Source: Mastigocoleus sp. MO_188.B34 | Lineage (GTDB): Bacteria > Cyanobacteriota > Cyanobacteriia > Cyanobacteriales > Nostocaceae | Assembly (NCBI RefSeq): GCF_030065675.1 | Contig: NZ_JASJDK010000004.1 | Coordinates: 1-64,000 of the forward strand | Length of the DNA stretch: 64,000 nucleotides | Reading direction: 5' to 3' | Shown: piece by piece, positions 1-9,812 of the stretch | Layout of the letters: every line of letters begins with the position of its first letter | Numbering within the stretch: the first letter of the stretch is position 1 | Position numbers and translations under genes: made by a program | Notes under the pieces: model-generated | What the model was told of the DNA's origin: nothing | What the model saw: only the letters and a program-made list of their open reading frames with translations | Databases searched by the model: none

Positions 1-21
1 GTTCTTTATGCAATCCTTCAG

Positions 22-276
22 TTATTTATCTTCGTCATTTTGAAATGGATGCTCCCCAACCTGTAATAGTTTTTTGCTTTCTTTGAGTTGTTTCCAAAGA
101 ATTTTTATTTCCTTAAAAGCTTCTTCCCCAGAAACTTTCCCATTACTTTCTAGACAACAAATATATCCTACTTTCTGAGCGAACTCCTGTAGATTTGCAT
201 CAAACACTAAATTTTCAGGCTGAACCTTACCACGATAAGAACTTTGGGGATAAAGAAAATCAAATTTAGTACTCAT
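22..276 (-). CDS. small conserved cyanobacterial protein (DUF7219-like)
   Basis: An 84-residue soluble protein with no signal peptide or membrane segment. It starts MSTKFDFLYPQSSYRGK and contains PENLVFDANLQEFAQKV and a Lys-rich helix (LWKQLKESKK). This pattern matches my recollection of a short cyanobacterial family now called DUF7219; the assignment is from memory. An AGGAAAA stretch precedes the ATG on the minus strand and could serve as ribosome binding site. No function is known to me. The gene is complete but sits at the window edge, so its downstream neighbour cannot be seen. Confidence 0.65.
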   Translation of the reverse strand: MSTKFDFLYPQSSYRGKVQPENLVFDANLQEFAQKVGYICCLESNGKVSGEEAFKEIKILWKQLKESKKLLQVGEHPFQNDEDK

Positions 277-614
277 AGAATTTTCCTGGGATTATTTATA
301 TGTATCCTGTTGTTCTAATCCCAAATTAAATAACAAATTTGAGGAAATTGTGAGGAGCTTGTACAGTTAATAGTCGATTGTATAAAAAATAAATATTAAA
401 CCCCATTCCCTGTAAATTTAATATTAGATGTCATTTTTTGAAGAAAATATGACCAATATTTTTGCAATTCCAAACTTAAATTCGAGTCTGTAATTGCGTT
501 GTCTGTGGGTAATTCCTGAATACAAAAATTACTTTTTTGCTATGCTTGCGATCGCAAATTTAGAATACAACTTATACTAAGTATTTATGTCATTCATCTC
601 CAGCACAAACTACT
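277..614. other. intergenic region between divergent genes
   Basis: This AT-rich stretch separates the divergent small protein and cytosine deaminase genes, so it should hold both promoters. A HIP1 octamer (GCGATCGC) lies near 549-556. I see no RNA gene or convincing ORF. Confidence 0.5.
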
Positions 615-1892
615 ATGTCCCACAACACCTACGATTTGTTACTGCGTCGCGGTAAATTGTTAGGATATACCGAAAAGGATGATTCACTAGTAGACATTGG
701 AATTAGGAACGGCATAATAGCTGAAATTAGCCCCCATATAAGCGAATACGGAGAAGTAGAATTAGATTTACAAGGAAAACTAGTTTCTCCTCCATTTGTA
801 GAATCTCATATTCATTTGGACTCTGTACTCACCGCAGGAGAACCACGCTGGAATCAGAGCGGAACATTATTTGAAGGAATAAAAATTTGGGGCGATCGCA
901 AACAAAGTCTTTCCCTGGAAGATGTAAAAACCCGTGCGAAAAAAATGCTCAAACAACAAGCAGCACAGGGGACTTTATTTGTACGTACCCATGCTGATGT
1001 CAGCGAATCAAAATTAATTGCTTTACAAGGACTTCTTGAGGTTAGGGAAGAAGTTAAAGATTGGATAACATTACAAGTGGTCGCATTTCCTCAAGATGGT
1101 ATTTACTCTCAAACAGATAATGAGAAACTTTTAGAAACAGCTCTCGAGATGGGTGCTGACGTTGTTGGTGGAATACCCCACTACGAACTGACTCGTGAAG
1201 ATGGAGTACGTTCGATTCACAGGATATTTGAATTAGCTGAAAAGTATAACCGTTTAATTGATATTCATTGCGATGAAATAGATGACGAGCAATCTAGATT
1301 TTTGGAAGTTATTGCTGCTTGTGCGATTCGCTCTGGAATGGGTTCGCGAGTGACAGCGAGTCACACCACAGCCTTTGGTTCTTACAATAATGCCTATGCT
1401 TACAAATTAATAGGATTTTTGCAACGCGCCCAAATTAACTTGATTGCTAATCCCTTGATTAATATTACCCTTCAAGGTCGAGGAGATAGTTATCCCAAAC
1501 GTCGTGGAGTCACTAGAGTCAAGGAACTTTGGGAACAAGGATTAAACGTTAGTTTCGGACATGACTGCGTTCAAGATCCTTGGTACAGCTTGGGTACGGG
1601 TAGCATGTTAGATGTGGCACATATGGGAGTCCATATTTGTCAAATGACAGGAATCTCAGAAATTAATGCCTGCTATGATATGGTGACAATTAACGGTGTT
1701 AAAACTTTAAATATTAAAGATAGTCATAGTTGCAAAATAAACAATGTAGCAAATATGATCGTTCTGGATGTTAGCAACCCTTATGATGCGATACGCTGTC
1801 GGTCTAATCCACGGTACGTCATCTCCCAAGGTAAATTGCTAACTAGTACAAAACCAGAGCAAATAGAATGGGTAGAAACTTTTCCCATATAG
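615..1892 (+). CDS. codA: cytosine deaminase (amidohydrolase superfamily)
   Basis: A 425-residue metal-dependent amidohydrolase matching bacterial CodA, which converts cytosine to uracil and ammonia in pyrimidine salvage. Visible family features in order are the HIHLD metal-binding motif (His65, His67), the HCDE motif with His218 and Glu221 followed by DDEQSRF, SHTT with His250, and GHDCVQDPW with the metal/catalytic Asp317. The length is close to E. coli CodA. The ATG at 615 has no strong Shine-Dalgarno sequence. No cytosine permease (codB) is adjacent, so the gene stands alone. A related aminohydrolase specificity (creatinine or isoguanine type) cannot be excluded, but the HCDEIDDEQSRF stretch favours cytosine deaminase. 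Confidence 0.85.
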   Translation: MSHNTYDLLLRRGKLLGYTEKDDSLVDIGIRNGIIAEISPHISEYGEVELDLQGKLVSPPFVESHIHLDSVLTAGEPRWNQSGTLFEGIKIWGDRKQSLSLEDVKTRAKKMLKQQAAQGTLFVRTHADVSESKLIALQGLLEVREEVKDWITLQVVAFPQDGIYSQTDNEKLLETALEMGADVVGGIPHYELTREDGVRSIHRIFELAEKYNRLIDIHCDEIDDEQSRFLEVIAACAIRSGMGSRVTASHTTAFGSYNNAYAYKLIGFLQRAQINLIANPLINITLQGRGDSYPKRRGVTRVKELWEQGLNVSFGHDCVQDPWYSLGTGSMLDVAHMGVHICQMTGISEINACYDMVTINGVKTLNIKDSHSCKINNVANMIVLDVSNPYDAIRCRSNPRYVISQGKLLTSTKPEQIEWVETFPI

Positions 1893-2247
1893 AAAATCCT
1901 CCCATTGAAATCTTCTCATTTACAATTCCAAACACCAGCTAATAGCGTGTTATGTCAAATTCATGCTCGCAATTCGTGAAAGTTTTCAGCAAGAATTTGA
2001 AAGACAGGTGAAACTCTTTAGCTGTAAGCTTTTAATAGCAAAAGTTTTGATTTATTTTTTGAGTGTTATTTCAATTCAAAAATACTGACCTTTGGGTAGA
2101 GTAACCCAAAACATGTAAGATTATATATTTATATAAATAAAATAATAAAAAATGCTGTTCTGCGATAAAATTAACTCCTTTTTTATTCCCGTGACTAAAA
2201 ATTAACAGTCAAATAGCTCTCAAAAAAAGAAATCGATCGCATCTACA
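1893..2247. other. intergenic region with a small hairpin
   Basis: Non-coding AT-rich DNA between codA and the efflux adaptor gene. TTTGGGT (2091-2097) and ACCCAAA (2104-2110) form a short perfect hairpin. There is no clean T-tract after it, so calling it a terminator is uncertain. Nothing else is recognised. Confidence 0.4.
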
Positions 2248-3582
2248 GTGGGTATCTCTGAAATCATGAAGTATTCTGCTCCCCAAACAGATCCTGGTTC
2301 TCAAAATACATTGAAGCCACCAAAATTACAAAGAAGGTGGCTTTGGTTATTGTTAGGAATATTTTTAGTTGGTGGTGGTACTGCTACTTGGTACGTGCTT
2401 TCCTCCAACAGACAAGAAGGATTTGCTAATCTTAATCAACCTCCTGGGGTACCAGTTGAACTATCTACCGTAGGAACTGACTTGGTTCGTAACACCGAGA
2501 CCTACAGAGCCCGTTTGGAATCACGACGCTCCATAACACTTCAACCAAGAGTTCAAGGACAAATCACTCAAATCTTGACTCGTTCGGGAACCAGAGTTCC
2601 AGTAGGAACCCCAATTGTCCAAATAGATCCAAGAGAACAACAAGCGTCACTCAATAGCGTCAAAGCAGCAATAGGAGTAGCACAGTCCCGACTGGAAAAT
2701 GCCCAAGCAACGCTGAAATCTTTAGAGGCTGATAAACTATCTAGAGTTGCCGATCTGCAGTTAAATCAACAAGAATACAAGCGTGACTTACAGCTTCAAA
2801 AAGAAGGGGCGCTATCTCAAAGAAACTTAGACCAAGCCAAAAATAGGTTAGATGCTGCACAAGCAAGTCTGGGTACAATTAATGCTCAAATTGAAGCTCA
2901 AAAAGCAGCGATATCCCAATCAAAAAGAGCACTAGAGCAGGAAAAAGCCAATGCTAAAGAACAACAAGTTCAGTTGCAATATTACACGATCGCAGCTCCT
3001 TTTACTGGAACAGTAGGAGATATACCGGTCAAAGTTGGTGATTTTGTTAATACTTCTACCCAACTTGCAACTATTACTCAGAATCAACCTTTAGAGGTCA
3101 ATATCTCAGTACCTATTGAGCGCGCACCGGAATTAGAAAAGGGTATGTTAGTTGAAGTTATCAACGCCCAGGGAAATTCTATTGGTACGGCTAGGATATT
3201 TTTTATCTCACCTAATGTTATAAATAATACGCAGTCTATTTTGGTTAAAGCACTGTTCGATAATTCTAAAGGTCAAGTCCGAGCGGAGGAATCTGTTAAC
3301 GCCAAAATTATTTGGGAACAGCGTCAAGGAGTTGTAATTCCAGTGAATTCAGTCGTCAGAGTCGCTGGAGAAACATTTGTCTATATCGCTGAAAATGGAA
3401 AGTCGACCGATGGTAAGGTTCAAATGCAGGCGAAACAGAAACGCGTCAAATTAGGAAGCGTTAGAGGTAATAGCTACCAAGTGATAGATGGCTTGGAAGC
3501 CGGAGAAAAACTTATTGTCTCGGGTTTACTTAACCTGAGAAATGGAATACCAATTATGCCAAAGCAAACAACTGAGAAGTAA
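2248..3582 (+). CDS. RND efflux periplasmic adaptor (HlyD/AcrA family)
   Basis: A 444-residue membrane fusion protein that would link an inner-membrane RND pump to an outer-membrane channel. After a short cytoplasmic tail there is one membrane anchor (about residues 31-51, WLWLLLGIFLVGG). A lipoyl/barrel-sandwich half (QPRVQGQITQILTRSGTRV) follows, then a long Gln/Ala/Lys-rich coiled-coil hairpin (about 120-240), the second half (YYTIAAPFTGTVGDIPVKVGD), and beta-barrel and membrane-proximal domains ending GLLNLRNGIPI. The start shown is GTG; an in-frame ATG at 2266 (MKYSAPQ) is equally possible because neither has a clear Shine-Dalgarno sequence. The pump gene follows on the same strand, so the two likely form a transport operon. 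Substrate is unknown. Confidence 0.88.
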   Translation: MGISEIMKYSAPQTDPGSQNTLKPPKLQRRWLWLLLGIFLVGGGTATWYVLSSNRQEGFANLNQPPGVPVELSTVGTDLVRNTETYRARLESRRSITLQPRVQGQITQILTRSGTRVPVGTPIVQIDPREQQASLNSVKAAIGVAQSRLENAQATLKSLEADKLSRVADLQLNQQEYKRDLQLQKEGALSQRNLDQAKNRLDAAQASLGTINAQIEAQKAAISQSKRALEQEKANAKEQQVQLQYYTIAAPFTGTVGDIPVKVGDFVNTSTQLATITQNQPLEVNISVPIERAPELEKGMLVEVINAQGNSIGTARIFFISPNVINNTQSILVKALFDNSKGQVRAEESVNAKIIWEQRQGVVIPVNSVVRVAGETFVYIAENGKSTDGKVQMQAKQKRVKLGSVRGNSYQVIDGLEAGEKLIVSGLLNLRNGIPIMPKQTTEK

Positions 3583-3583
3583 G

Positions 3584-3866
3584 GAGTAAGGAGTAGAAAG
3601 TAAAAAGTAAGGAGTAAAAAGTAAAAAGTAAGAAGTAATGACTCTTTCTCTTTAATTCCCAATCCCCAGTCCCCATATGACGCTGTGTACACTTACGTGT
3701 CCCGCTTTGCTAACGCGTCACGCTATAGCTAGAGGTTATAACTACGTTACCTTTGGATCCGCCGACGCCGCAGGCTCTAGCTGCGCTACCTACGGATCCG
3801 GAGCCGCTACCTTACGGATCCGCTAACGCCAATCCCCAATACCCAATCCCCAATCCCTTTACACCT
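3584..3866. repeat. heptad-type repeats and dispersed palindromic repeats between adaptor and pump genes
   Basis: The spacer begins with tandem units of the GTAAAAAGTAAGGA type (3584-3638). A GC-richer block follows with three GGATCC-centred pieces, including GCCGACGCCGCAGGCTCT at 3761-3778, which recurs at 40683 and 23205. It ends with CCCCAAT-type heptads (3830-3857). Such short tandem repeats and small dispersed repeats are common in heterocystous cyanobacteria. The frame of the pump gene is open through the last part, but that is repeat DNA rather than real N-terminal protein. Confidence 0.75.
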
Positions 3867-6800
3867 ATGTTCGCTGACTTTTTTATTAAGCGCCCTGTGT
3901 TTAGCAGTGTTTGCGCGATTATTATTCTGCTGATAGGGGCTATCAGTATTCCGACTCTCCCTACAGACAGATATCCAGAAATTAGTCCGACCCAAGTTCA
4001 AGTACTTGCTAACTATGTAGGTGCTAGTGCTGAAGTTGTAGAAAAAACAGTCACTACCGTTATAGAACGTCAAATTAATGGTGTTGAAGGTCTGAAATAT
4101 ATGACCTCTTCCAGTACTAATGATGGTACCAGCACTATTACAGTGACATTTGACGCTTCTAGAGATAAAGATATTGCTGCGGTCGATGTTCAAAATCGTG
4201 TATCTCTTGCTGAACCCCAACTACCTGAATCGGTACAAAGAACAGGCGTTACCGTCAGTAAACAGTCGAGTAACTTTGTCTTGGGGATAGGGCTATATAG
4301 TGATAATAAAGAGTTTGATAATGTATTTCTTAGTAACTATGCAGATTTATATATAACAGACAACCTGAGAAAGATAGAGGGTGTCAGTAACGCACAGGTT
4401 TTCGGCGAACGGCGCTATGCAATGCGTCTTTGGCTCGATCCAAATCGTCTTGCAAGTCGTAATCTGACTGCTCAAGATGTGGTCAATGCAATTAACGAGC
4501 AAAACCTCCAGATTGGTGCAGGACAAATTGGTCAACAGCCCGCTCCAGATGACCAAATGTATATTAAGGATATACGGGTTTCTGGTCGTTTAGAAGATCC
4601 ATCTGAGTTTGAAAATATTGTTATTAGAACTGGGGCTGATGGTTCGCTAATCAGACTTAAAGATGTCGGTAGGGCGGAACTGGGCGCAGAAAACTATAAC
4701 ACTTTTCTTCGCTTCAGAGCTAAAGATGGTATTGGTATTGGTGTATTACAAACTCCAGGAAGTAATGCCCTAGAAGTTGCTAGAGCCGTAAAAAAAGCCA
4801 TGGCTGAGATGGCTCAAGATTTTCCACCCGGGATGAAGTATCAGGTGGCATTTGATGTAACGATGTTTATCGAAGCATCCCTAATAGAAGTCGTAAAAAC
4901 GCTGTTATTAGCGATTTTTCTCGTAGTTGTAGTAATTTTTATTTTCCTACAAGATTGGCGGACGGCTATTATTCCCGTTATTACCATTCCTTTGGCTTTA
5001 ATTGGAACATTTGGTTTTGTTAAAGCCTTTGGTTTTTCCATTAATACTTTAACTTTATTTGGTTTGACATTAGCAACGGGGATGGTTGTTGATGATGCAA
5101 TTGTCGTCGTAGAAGATATCTCCCGTTTAATTCAAGAGAAGGGAATGTCACCTCAGTCGGCTGCTTCTAGCGCCATGCGATCGCTGTCTGGGGCTGTGAT
5201 TGCAACTTCATTAGTATTGATGGCTGTATTTGTTCCCGTTGCGTTCTTTCCCGGTTCAACGGGTCAAATCTATCGTCAATTTGCTTTGACAATAGCTTTT
5301 TCAATTACCATATCCACATTTCTCGCTCTTACCTTGACCCCTACTCTTGCAGCGTTGCTGTTAAGAAAGAAACCAAAGCCACGGGGATTGCTTGGTTGGG
5401 TTTTTGGTCGAGTTAATTGGTTCCTCGATGGATTGCGTAAAAATTACCGTTGGGCTCTGAGGAAGATTGCTAGACTCAGATTTGTTGTTTTGGCAGTCTT
5501 TGTTAGTTTGCTAGGAATTACAGCTTGGCTGTATAATACCGTACCTACTGCATTCGTCCCTGATGAAGATCAAGGTTATTTTATTACCGTAATTCAAGCT
5601 AAGGAAGGAGTTTCACTCAACTACACCAGCAAGGTAATGCTTGAGGTGGAAAAAGAAATTCTTAAATTACCTGAAGTTGTCGGTACATTTGCTGTTGGTG
5701 GTTTTAGTTTTAGCGGTGCAACTGCAAACACAGGGGTCATTTGGACAACACTCAAACCTTGGAATGAACGTACTGCTGAAGGACAATCAGCCCAAGAAAT
5801 TATGGGTCGATTAATGCCAAAGTTTTTTAGCATTACCGATGCGAATGTTTTTCCATTCAATCCGCCAGCGATTCCAGGTTTGGGTAACTTTAGTGGTTTT
5901 CAGTTCCAGTTGCAAGACCGGAGGGGAACTACTGGTTTACCTAAAATGCTGGAAGTAAAAGACCAACTAATCGGGGAAAGTAATCAGCAGCCGGAATTGC
6001 AGGGTGTACTTAGTACTTATGCTGCAAATATGCCTCAATTGGAGGTTGAAGTCGATCGCAATAGAGCTAAAGCCTTACAAGTATCGATTAGTGACATCTT
6101 TAATACCCTACAATCATATTTGGGTTCTCGGTATGTCAATGACTTTAACCTCGGACAACGTACTTATCGGGTATATGTCCAAGCAGATGCAAAACATCGT
6201 TCCAATCCTGAGGACATAGGAAAGCTATATGTCCGTTCTGCGACTGACCAAATGATTCCTTTGAGTAATTTGGTGAGAATCAAGCAGACTACAGGAGCAC
6301 AAACAATCAACCACTACAACTTATTCAGATCGATTGAAATTAACGGTTCAGCAGCTCCGGGATTCAGTTCGGGAGAAGCAATGAACACCATGGAAAGATT
6401 AGCAAATCAGGTATTACCAGCTTCCATGGGTTTTGAATGGTCGGGTATTTCTGCTGAGGAAAAAGAATCTGGCGGACAAGCACCCTTAATTTTTGGTTTG
6501 GGTCTAGTATTCGTATTTTTGGTGCTAGCAGCCCAATATGAAAATTATGTCGATCCGTTAATTATTATGCTCTCGGTACCTTTAGCCATATTGGGAGCAT
6601 TATCTGCGCAGTCACTTAGAGGTGTACCCAACGATATATTTTGTCAAGTTGGTTTGGTGATGTTAATTGGTTTAGCTTCCAAGAATGCAATTTTGATTGT
6701 TGAATTTGCCAATCAATTACGGGAAGAACAAGGACTTCCAATTTTTAAAGCAGCTCTGGAAGCATCCCAGGAACGTTTGCGACCAATTTTAATGACTGCT

Positions 6801-7055
6801 TTTTCTACACTGTTAGGAATTTTCCCCCTGATGATTGCAACGGGTGCGGGTGCTCCTAGCCGTCAATCTCTTGGTAATGCGGTGTTCGGCGGTATGTTTG
6901 TTGCCACTTTCTTAAGTTTGTTTGTTGTACCGGTTTTGTACATCATTATTGTTTCTCTGCGAGAAAGCTTTAGCCCACCCCATCAAAAACCACCTTACAA
7001 ACAACTAAGAGAAGATGGGGAAGTTCCTGAGGAATTAGAAACTCCTATCTCTTAA
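3867..7055 (+). CDS. RND multidrug efflux pump, inner-membrane transporter (AcrB/MexF type)
   Basis: The start is placed at the ATG at 3867, giving 1,062 residues beginning MFADFFIKRPVFSSV, the canonical HAE1-family start. The open frame extends 38 codons further upstream, but only through CCCCAAT repeat DNA. Family marks include the first transmembrane segment after FIKRPVF, the porter domain, GMVVDDAIVVVEDISR with paired Asp in TM4 (proton relay), the FVPDEDQGYF segment, and the C-terminal GLASKNAILIVEFA and RLRPILMTAFST motifs. It would export drugs or amphiphilic compounds by proton antiport together with the adaptor upstream. No outer-membrane channel gene is adjacent; cyanobacteria usually supply it from elsewhere. 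Confidence 0.93.
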   Translation: MFADFFIKRPVFSSVCAIIILLIGAISIPTLPTDRYPEISPTQVQVLANYVGASAEVVEKTVTTVIERQINGVEGLKYMTSSSTNDGTSTITVTFDASRDKDIAAVDVQNRVSLAEPQLPESVQRTGVTVSKQSSNFVLGIGLYSDNKEFDNVFLSNYADLYITDNLRKIEGVSNAQVFGERRYAMRLWLDPNRLASRNLTAQDVVNAINEQNLQIGAGQIGQQPAPDDQMYIKDIRVSGRLEDPSEFENIVIRTGADGSLIRLKDVGRAELGAENYNTFLRFRAKDGIGIGVLQTPGSNALEVARAVKKAMAEMAQDFPPGMKYQVAFDVTMFIEASLIEVVKTLLLAIFLVVVVIFIFLQDWRTAIIPVITIPLALIGTFGFVKAFGFSINTLTLFGLTLATGMVVDDAIVVVEDISRLIQEKGMSPQSAASSAMRSLSGAVIATSLVLMAVFVPVAFFPGSTGQIYRQFALTIAFSITISTFLALTLTPTLAALLLRKKPKPRGLLGWVFGRVNWFLDGLRKNYRWALRKIARLRFVVLAVFVSLLGITAWLYNTVPTAFVPDEDQGYFITVIQAKEGVSLNYTSKVMLEVEKEILKLPEVVGTFAVGGFSFSGATANTGVIWTTLKPWNERTAEGQSAQEIMGRLMPKFFSITDANVFPFNPPAIPGLGNFSGFQFQLQDRRGTTGLPKMLEVKDQLIGESNQQPELQGVLSTYAANMPQLEVEVDRNRAKALQVSISDIFNTLQSYLGSRYVNDFNLGQRTYRVYVQADAKHRSNPEDIGKLYVRSATDQMIPLSNLVRIKQTTGAQTINHYNLFRSIEINGSAAPGFSSGEAMNTMERLANQVLPASMGFEWSGISAEEKESGGQAPLIFGLGLVFVFLVLAAQYENYVDPLIIMLSVPLAILGALSAQSLRGVPNDIFCQVGLVMLIGLASKNAILIVEFANQLREEQGLPIFKAALEASQERLRPILMTAFSTLLGIFPLMIATGAGAPSRQSLGNAVFGGMFVATFLSLFVVPVLYIIIVSLRESFSPPHQKPPYKQLREDGEVPEELETPIS

Positions 7056-7106
7056 AGTTTGTTTGTAACTAGAAATGGGGACTACTAGTAATTTTTATTA
7101 CTTTTA

Positions 7107-7158
7107 ATCGCAATGGATGATTTTGCAGAGTAGATGCGATCGCCATTGTGATTTTTTA
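7107..7158 (+). terminator. probable rho-independent terminator after the RND pump gene
   Basis: AATCGCAATGG (7107-7117) pairs with CCATTGTGATT (7144-7154) with one G-U pair, followed directly by a T-rich run. The loop contains a HIP1 octamer. Its position just after the pump stop codon fits termination of the efflux operon before chlI. Confidence 0.55.
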
Positions 7159-7323
7159 TTTATGATGAGTTACTGAGCTATAAAAACAAAAAATAAAATT
7201 GCCAATAAATCATTCCCACTAGATTTAGTTAACGAATAAAATGTGAAAAATATTAAAAACGACAATTGTGGCACAATAAAAAGACACTAAGGAAAAAATA
7301 TAGATAAGGTTAAGGTTAATTTA

Positions 7324-8445
7324 GTGAGTCCTACTGCTCAAACTTCGGCAATGAAAGGTCGTGTAGTATTTCCATTTACAGCAATTGTGGGTCAGGAAGA
7401 AATGAAACTGGCTCTGATATTGAACACGATCGACCCCAAAATCGGTGGCGTGATGATCATGGGCGATCGCGGTACTGGAAAGTCAACAACTATCAGGGCT
7501 TTAGCTGATTTATTACCAGAAATTGCCGTGGTTGCAAACGATCCTTTCAATTCGGATCCTCAAGACCCAGAATTGATGAGCGATGGAGTCCGCGAGCAAG
7601 TAGAGCAAGGGGTTGATGTAGAAGTCACCCGGGCAAAAGTGCAAATGGTAGATTTACCTTTGGGTGCAACTGAAGACCGGGTTTGCGGCACAATTGATAT
7701 TGAAAAAGCTTTATCTGAAGGTGTTAAAGCATTTGAACCGGGACTTTTGGCAAAAGCTAACCGGGGTATTCTTTACGTGGATGAAGTTAACTTACTTGAC
7801 GACCACCTAGTTGATGTATTGCTAGATTCGGCTGCAAGTGGTTGGAACACAGTAGAGCGGGAAGGTATTTCCATTCGTCACCCCGCACGTTTTGTTTTAG
7901 TAGGTTCCGGTAACCCAGAAGAAGGGGAATTGCGTCCCCAATTACTTGATCGTTTTGGGATGCATGCTGAAATTCATACCGTCAAAGAACCAGCCCTGAG
8001 GGTACAAATCGTCGAACAACGTTCAGAATTTGACCAAAATCCTCCTAGTTTTCTGGAAAAATATCACTCAGAACAAGAAGAACTACAAAAGCGCATTGTC
8101 AAAGCACAGGAAAACTTATCCTCAGTAAACCTCGACTACGAACTACGGGTGAAGATTTCTGAGGTTTGTTCGGAATTAGATGTTGATGGTTTGCGTGGCG
8201 ATATTGTTACTAATCGTGCAGCTAAAGCTTTAACAGCTTTTGAAGGTCGCAAAGAAGTAACAGTTGATGACATTCGTAGAGTTATTACCTTGTGTTTGCG
8301 TCACCGACTCCGGAAAGACCCCCTCGAGTCAATTGATTCTGGTTATAAAGTTGAAAAAGCATTTGCTCGGGTATTCGGGGTAGAACTCCCAGAAGATGCA
8401 AATCAAAGTAATGGTACTAGTAGAAAAGTTGGAGCTAGAAATTAA
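7324..8445 (+). CDS. chlI: magnesium chelatase subunit I (AAA+ ATPase)
   Basis: A 373-residue ChlI. It forms AAA+ rings with ChlD and powers ChlH in inserting Mg2+ into protoporphyrin IX, the first committed step of chlorophyll synthesis, in the cytoplasm. The sequence shows the N-terminal [18 protein letters not shown] box, Walker A GDRGTGKS (residues 47-54), Walker B ILYVDE (149-154), a sensor region [19 protein letters not shown] and the C-terminal helical lid. Length and motifs match cyanobacterial ChlI. The GTG start (MSPTAQTS) is chosen because cyanobacterial homologues start MTPTAQT. The gene is monocistronic, with a terminator upstream and repeats downstream. Confidence 0.95.
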   Translation: MSPTAQTSAMKGRVVFPFTAIVGQEEMKLALILNTIDPKIGGVMIMGDRGTGKSTTIRALADLLPEIAVVANDPFNSDPQDPELMSDGVREQVEQGVDVEVTRAKVQMVDLPLGATEDRVCGTIDIEKALSEGVKAFEPGLLAKANRGILYVDEVNLLDDHLVDVLLDSAASGWNTVEREGISIRHPARFVLVGSGNPEEGELRPQLLDRFGMHAEIHTVKEPALRVQIVEQRSEFDQNPPSFLEKYHSEQEELQKRIVKAQENLSSVNLDYELRVKISEVCSELDVDGLRGDIVTNRAAKALTAFEGRKEVTVDDIRRVITLCLRHRLRKDPLESIDSGYKVEKAFARVFGVELPEDANQSNGTSRKVGARN

Positions 8446-8479
8446 CTTTTAGTTGTCAAATACCAAAAATGCAGTAACT

Positions 8480-8530
8480 ACACCCATTACCCATTACCCA
8501 ATCCCCAATCCCCAATCCCCAATCCCCATT
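8480..8530. repeat. short tandem repeat array, ACCCATT/CCCCAAT type
   Basis: About seven tandem 7-bp units (ACCCATT drifting into CCCCAAT) end just before the next ATG. This is the typical cyanobacterial heptad repeat. It leaves the downstream gene without a recognisable Shine-Dalgarno sequence. Confidence 0.8.
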
Positions 8531-8534
8531 ATTC

Positions 8535-8834
8535 ATGAGATTTTGGCGCTTTTGGTTAAATGCTGTAATTTTGTCCAGCCAGCACAATCCGCCTAGGTTC
8601 GTTGAACTTTTGATGTTATCCTTGGCGATTATTATGCTGGCAATTTCTACATTTTTCCCTGGGAAAGAGGCATTTTTAATCTTAGGTCTGAGCTTTGTAG
8701 TTGGAGCATCTTTATCAATTTTAGTGCGAGAAGTGATGTCACCGTCGTCGCGAACCCTGATTACACAAATTACAGCAGTTTTATTACTTATTGTCAGTAT
8801 CTATGGTTTCGCAGATCTGATACAGCATCTTTAA
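8535..8834 (+). CDS. small integral membrane protein of unknown function
   Basis: A 99-residue hydrophobic protein with about three membrane segments (residues 25-41, 46-63 and 77-95) and a basic N-terminus (MRFWRFWLN). I do not recognise a family. It lies 89 bp after chlI on the same strand, but a repeat array separates them and there is no clear ribosome binding site. The hydrophobic pattern is regular and interrupted by charged loops (FPGKEAF, VREVMSPSSR), which supports a real membrane protein rather than a chance ORF. Confidence 0.6.
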   Translation: MRFWRFWLNAVILSSQHNPPRFVELLMLSLAIIMLAISTFFPGKEAFLILGLSFVVGASLSILVREVMSPSSRTLITQITAVLLLIVSIYGFADLIQHL

Positions 8835-8978
8835 AGTCTAAGAGTATGTTTATAAAGTTGCTTTTTAGCCATTCCCCAATTTAACTGTACTGCAGGTGTG
8901 ATGGGGCTTAAAAAACATATGATAAAAGGGCGTTGCAGAATATAGGGATGAATTTTTAAAATTTATAGTCGCCAGTGT

Positions 8979-9033
8979 AGCCCCCTAAATCCCCCAATTC
9001 TGAGGGACTATAATTGGGGGGGTTAGGGGGGCT
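8979..9033. repeat. GC-rich inverted repeat between convergent genes, possible bidirectional terminator
   Basis: AGCCCCCTAAATCCCCCAATT pairs with a near-complement at 9012-9033 (AATTGGGGGGGTTAGGGGGGCT), with a 12-nt loop. It lies between the convergent membrane-protein and phosphatase genes and reaches the phosphatase stop codon. The arms look like a small mobile palindrome, and the strong stem could also stop transcription from both sides. Confidence 0.65.
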
Positions 9034-9694
9034 AAATCATCCCATAATTAAGCAACGCCGATAAAAGCTCATTAAAATCATATATATAGCAACTAGCTTC
9101 GGCTTGCACTTTTTCTCTTACAGCGTAACCCCCAAATCCAACAAAAATATCCACACCAGGCTTGGTTTCCAAATCGCTGACACCATCACCCACCATAATT
9201 ATTTTTTCTGGCGTAAATTTATGGCGTAATTTTTCTACTACTTCTAATTTCCCTCCATTCCGAGTTGTGGGATAATCGCGATCAAAATCTCGGTAACTAC
9301 CATCTTCGTTAAAAAATAATTCAACAGCTTCAATCGACGATTCAACACCAAGATATTTAGCTAAAGGTGCGATCGCTTGCACATATCCAGCACTTAAAAT
9401 AAATGGCGTCCATCCCTTTTGCTTGAGAGTTGCAATTACTTGTTTTGCATTGGGTTCAACCATTTGAACATAAAGTTCGCCGGTTTTTGCAACAGCATCT
9501 CGTGAGGGTTTAATAATTTCTAAACGTTTTGCAAAAACACTTTCAATGGGGATCTTACCTCCCATTGCTTCATTGGTCATCTGGACAATTTGCTGGCTAA
9601 CATCATCACCTGCAGTTCGTGCTAATTCATCAATTCCTTCGATACTGCTTAGGGTACTATCACAATCAAAAATAATAATTTTGCTGTTAGCCAC
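9032..9694 (-). CDS. serB: HAD-family phosphatase, phosphoserine phosphatase (SerB) type
   Basis: A 220-residue HAD superfamily hydrolase. It has the catalytic FDCDSTLS motif (nucleophile Asp10, acid/base Asp12), a cap region with EGIDELAR, motif II in FILSAGY, and motif IV MVGDGVSDLETKP. The EGIDELA and GGKIP cap features are those of SerB-like HAD-IB phosphatases that convert phosphoserine to serine. The DxDST form instead of DxDGT is seen in several members. Other HAD-IB substrates remain possible. It is transcribed alone toward chlI's neighbour; the stop codon lies at the edge of the GC-rich inverted repeat. Confidence 0.78.
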   Translation of the reverse strand: MANSKIIIFDCDSTLSSIEGIDELARTAGDDVSQQIVQMTNEAMGGKIPIESVFAKRLEIIKPSRDAVAKTGELYVQMVEPNAKQVIATLKQKGWTPFILSAGYVQAIAPLAKYLGVESSIEAVELFFNEDGSYRDFDRDYPTTRNGGKLEVVEKLRHKFTPEKIIMVGDGVSDLETKPGVDIFVGFGGYAVREKVQAEASCYIYDFNELLSALLNYGMI

Positions 9695-9812
9695 GATCCG
9701 ATGCTTCCTTATCTATAATCAGTATCTTATCAGTTGTTTATAGCTATCAGCATTACGAACAATATATGCTATAAACTGCTCAATTTTATTTCCTATTTGG
9801 CATAATGATGAG

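Noticed and set aside
3753-3866. Upstream extension of the RND pump frame by 38 codons
   Set aside because: The extension is translated CCCCAAT and dispersed-repeat DNA; RND pumps start at MFADFFIKRPVF, so 3867 is used.
9546-9743. Plus-strand frame of 65 codons opposite serB
   Set aside because: It is antisense to the conserved HAD domain and has no features of its own.
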